From positions 1-33,977 of the forward strand of contig NZ_AZEF01000017.1 of assembly GCF_001434915.1 (NCBI RefSeq): DNA of 33,977 nt, read 5' to 3'. A program made the position numbers and the translations under genes. The notes below the pieces were generated by a model. That model searched no databases and was not told where the DNA came from. It saw only the letters and a list, made by a program, of their open reading frames with translations. Below are positions 31,994-33,977 of this stretch, in pieces; position 1 is the stretch's first letter; every line of letters begins with the position of its first letter. The DNA is from Liquorilactobacillus capillatus DSM 19910. GTDB taxonomy: Bacteria; Bacillota; Bacilli; Lactobacillales; Lactobacillaceae.

Positions 31994-32018
31994 AAAAAAA
32001 GCGCTTAAATCAGCGGCT
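31994..32018 (-). terminator. Terminator-like hairpin upstream of the serC promoter
   Basis: On the minus strand AGC-C-GCT pairs with AGCGCT around a six-base loop and is followed by six T. No minus-strand gene ends here, so it may terminate an unannotated transcript from the 32.0-32.4 kb AT-rich region, or be fortuitous. Confidence 0.3.
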
Positions 32019-32135
32019 AAAATTTTAATTTTTTTGTAATATATTAGCATCCTTTTCGTAATTTTAGAGATACTTTTCCTAATTTAACTTACTCAAACTT
32101 AGAAGCCATGCTTATTTCCCATTTCTTAAAAAAAA

Positions 32136-32152
32136 TGTAATCTTTTTGTAAC
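32136..32152 (+). promoter_or_regulatory. WalR-like box upstream of the NlpC/P60 hydrolase
   Basis: TGTAAT-CTTTT-TGTAAC fits the WalR (YycF) consensus TGTWAH-N5-TGTWAH. It is 265 bp before the start codon. Isolated TGTAAT/TGTTAC half-sites also occur at 32035, 32301 and 32322. Apart from these and the hairpin at 31994-32018, 32019-32416 is AT-rich sequence with no recognised gene. Confidence 0.5.
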
Positions 32153-32416
32153 ATTTTTAAGTTTCTTAAAGCCTTTATTTATTTCTACTTTCTATAAAGT
32201 CTTGCTATATCAACATTCTTCTTTCAATTTAAATTATCCTCAAAAAAAAAATGTATTTTTATAGCTTAAAAAAGCCTTTATATCAGTATATAAGATGTTT
32301 TGTTACATTTAAAAAATAATTTGTAATATAAATTGCACTCTCCTGCAACATTGAAGGATTACAATTTAATTATCAGTTGAAAATTAATTATACGAAAAAG
32401 TAGGAGTGACTAAAAT

Positions 32417-33841
32417 TTGAAACGTACAACAAAGACATTATTGGCAGGTACCGTTGGAGCCGCAGGTTTATTCCTTGCTTCTACAACGAATGCTAGTGCA
32501 TCCACAACAGTTAAAGTTAATCAACATGACACTGTTTGGGCACTTTCTCAGAAATATGGAGTTTCGATCAAATCAATCGAAACTCTGAACCATATTGACG
32601 GCAACAGTCATTTAATTTTGACTAACCAATCTTTAACAATTCCTAACAAGGGTGAAACTGCTAGTGCACCAGCAGCAGCTACTAGTCAGAAGACTAGTGC
32701 AACATCTACAGTTAAGGTAGCAAACGGTGATTCCTTATGGAAAATCGCTAAGGAATACAACATTAGTATTGATCAATTACGTTCATTGAACGGTTTATCT
32801 TCAGATACAACATTGATCTTACCTGGTCAAGAATTAAAAGTTACTGGAACAGCCAAAGCTGCCGTAACAACCGCAACTACAAATAATACAGTTGCTGCTG
32901 CACCAAAAGCACAAACCGCAACTGCTGCTCCTGCAACTGCAGCTACACAAACAAAGACAACACCGCAAGTAACTGTTTCTGCTAACCATGTTACATATAC
33001 AGTTAAAGCTGGCGATTCACTTTACACAGTCGCTCAAGCATACGGTATCTCTGTTGATGCTTTACGTGCAGCTAACAACCTTGGTTCAACATTATCAGTC
33101 GGTCAAACACTGACAATTAATGATCCTACCAAGACACCTGCTACTCAAGCAGCAAGTACATCAAGTGCCTCGAGTACAACAAGCACTGCAGCTACTCAGA
33201 GTTCTACTCAAGTAGCTTCATCTACTACACAACAAAGTGCTGCTCAAAGTTCTAGCCAACAACCTGCTGCTCAGAGTTCAGCAGCGCAGACTTCGCAACA
33301 ACCTGTTGCTCAAGCAAGTTCTGTTGCTACTCAAAGCTCAACTCCAGCGGCTCCAGCACAGAGCTCAAGTGCAGCTGCTACTACATCAAATACTGTTCGT
33401 CCTGCAACAAGAAGTTACACTGCTACAGCTAATAATAACAATAATACTGCTGCTGCTACACAACAGACGCAAACTAAGACAGTGGCATCTGGTTCAGTTA
33501 CATCAGTTGCGACACAGATTGCCAGCATGGGTATTCCTTATGTAAACGGTGGTTCATCACTTAGTGGTTTTGATTGCTCTGGCTTTACACAGTATGTTTT
33601 TGCTAAAGCTGGAATCTCAATTCCTAGAACTTCCCAAGCACAATCAGCTATAGGTACTGCTAAGAGTGTTTCAAGCGCACAGCCTGGCGACTTATTATTC
33701 TGGGGTGGCAGAGGTAATGCTTACCACGTAGGTATCTACTTAGGTGGCTCAAGTTATGCAGCTGCTCCTGAACCAGGTGAAAGTGTTAGTGTAAAGAGTT
33801 TCACTTACTATCAACCATCATTCGCTGTTAGCGTAAACTAG
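32417..33841 (+). CDS. Secreted three-LysM NlpC/P60 peptidoglycan hydrolase
   Basis: 474 residues from TTG at 32417 (AGGAG eight bases upstream). Sec signal peptide with a hydrophobic core (LLAGTVGAAGLFLAS) and likely cleavage after ASA near residue 29. Three LysM domains (about 31-75, 98-142 and 192-237) bind glycan; a long Ser/Ala/Gln/Thr-rich linker (about 240-360) follows; then an NlpC/P60 domain (about 365-474) with Cys387 (FDCSGF) and His437 (YHVGIYLG). Such enzymes cleave stem peptides, often gamma-D-Glu-diamino acid bonds, during cell separation. The position usually holding the third polar residue reads AAAPEPG. A WalR-like box upstream fits wall-stress control; a strong terminator follows. 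Confidence 0.94.
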   Translation: MKRTTKTLLAGTVGAAGLFLASTTNASASTTVKVNQHDTVWALSQKYGVSIKSIETLNHIDGNSHLILTNQSLTIPNKGETASAPAAATSQKTSATSTVKVANGDSLWKIAKEYNISIDQLRSLNGLSSDTTLILPGQELKVTGTAKAAVTTATTNNTVAAAPKAQTATAAPATAATQTKTTPQVTVSANHVTYTVKAGDSLYTVAQAYGISVDALRAANNLGSTLSVGQTLTINDPTKTPATQAASTSSASSTTSTAATQSSTQVASSTTQQSAAQSSSQQPAAQSSAAQTSQQPVAQASSVATQSSTPAAPAQSSSAAATTSNTVRPATRSYTATANNNNNTAAATQQTQTKTVASGSVTSVATQIASMGIPYVNGGSSLSGFDCSGFTQYVFAKAGISIPRTSQAQSAIGTAKSVSSAQPGDLLFWGGRGNAYHVGIYLGGSSYAAAPEPGESVSVKSFTYYQPSFAVSVN

Positions 33842-33865
33842 TCAGTATTTAATTAAATATCTCCT

Positions 33866-33902
33866 AAACTGTGATGAGCCTGAGGTTCATCACAGTTTTT
33901 TT
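33866..33902 (+). terminator. Terminator of the NlpC/P60 hydrolase gene
   Basis: A 15-bp stem, AAACTGTGATGAGCC with GGTTCATCACAGTTT (one G-U, TGA loop), followed by a T run. It lies 25 bp after the stop codon. No gene is seen in the last ~75 bases of the window, nor in the first 79. Confidence 0.9.
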
Positions 33903-33977
33903 ATCAAATTACAGTCAACAATTGTGGGTCAAAGTCAAATCGTATTGATGGAGATCTTGGCATCACCTTTGGGTGGT

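Overview
The window reads as a chromosomal segment of a low-GC Gram-positive bacterium, most likely a member of the Lactobacillaceae. The reasons are the AT-rich sequence, strong AGGAGG ribosome sites, frequent TTG/GTG starts, an Apf-like LysM protein, a LysM-NlpC/P60 wall hydrolase and GPH/MHS permeases. Full branched-chain amino acid and serine genes point to a relatively prototrophic lactobacillus; the genus is inference. No rRNA, tRNA, CRISPR, prophage or intact insertion sequence is visible.

Layout. 1-5 kb: redox and metal-stress genes (HBN1-like nitroreductase, a coupled pair of VIT1/CCC1-type transporters behind a Fur/PerR-like box, a YczE-like membrane protein, Dps, an atypical SDR). 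5.1-13.8 kb: a long minus-strand branched-chain amino acid cluster in transcription order ilvB-ilvN-ilvC-ilvA-ABC ATPase-ridA-ilvD-BASS transporter. 13.8-16.3 kb: the regulatory centre of the window. On the minus strand lie a double zinc-ribbon gene, a 37-codon leader peptide packed with Leu/Val/Ile codons, and a mutually exclusive antiterminator/terminator followed by a second terminator, all ahead of ilvB. Divergently, on the plus strand, an 18-codon Ile-rich leader peptide and a terminator precede an MHS-family permease. 16.7-23 kb: fructosamine-kinase-like protein, aldehyde dehydrogenase, YtfG-like NAD(P)-binding oxidoreductase, a LysM/Apf-like protein without a signal peptide, and a GPH symporter with a DUF1440 (YagU-like) protein. 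23-26.8 kb: NADP-type glutamate dehydrogenase, a GT4-like glycosyltransferase and an HD hydrolase. 27-29.3 kb: a znuACB-type metal ABC operon with a Zur-like element at its promoter. 29.5-31.9 kb: serC-serA, preceded by a very short Ser-containing ORF. 32.4-33.8 kb: a secreted three-LysM NlpC/P60 hydrolase behind a WalR-like box.

How it fits together. IlvBN, IlvC and IlvD make the Val and Ile keto acids, IlvA feeds Ile from threonine, and RidA removes the reactive enamine made by PLP enzymes such as IlvA. GdhA supplies glutamate, the usual amino donor for transamination, and SerC is itself a Glu-dependent transaminase. No ilvE, leuABCD or serB is present.

The main discovery candidate is peptide-dependent attenuation working divergently from one intergenic region: BCAA codons gate the ilv operon, and Ile codons gate a permease of unknown substrate. 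A weaker third case, Ser codons before serCA, is less certain. The permease and the BASS transporter are therefore candidates for BCAA or 2-oxo-acid transport. This is inferred from sequence only.
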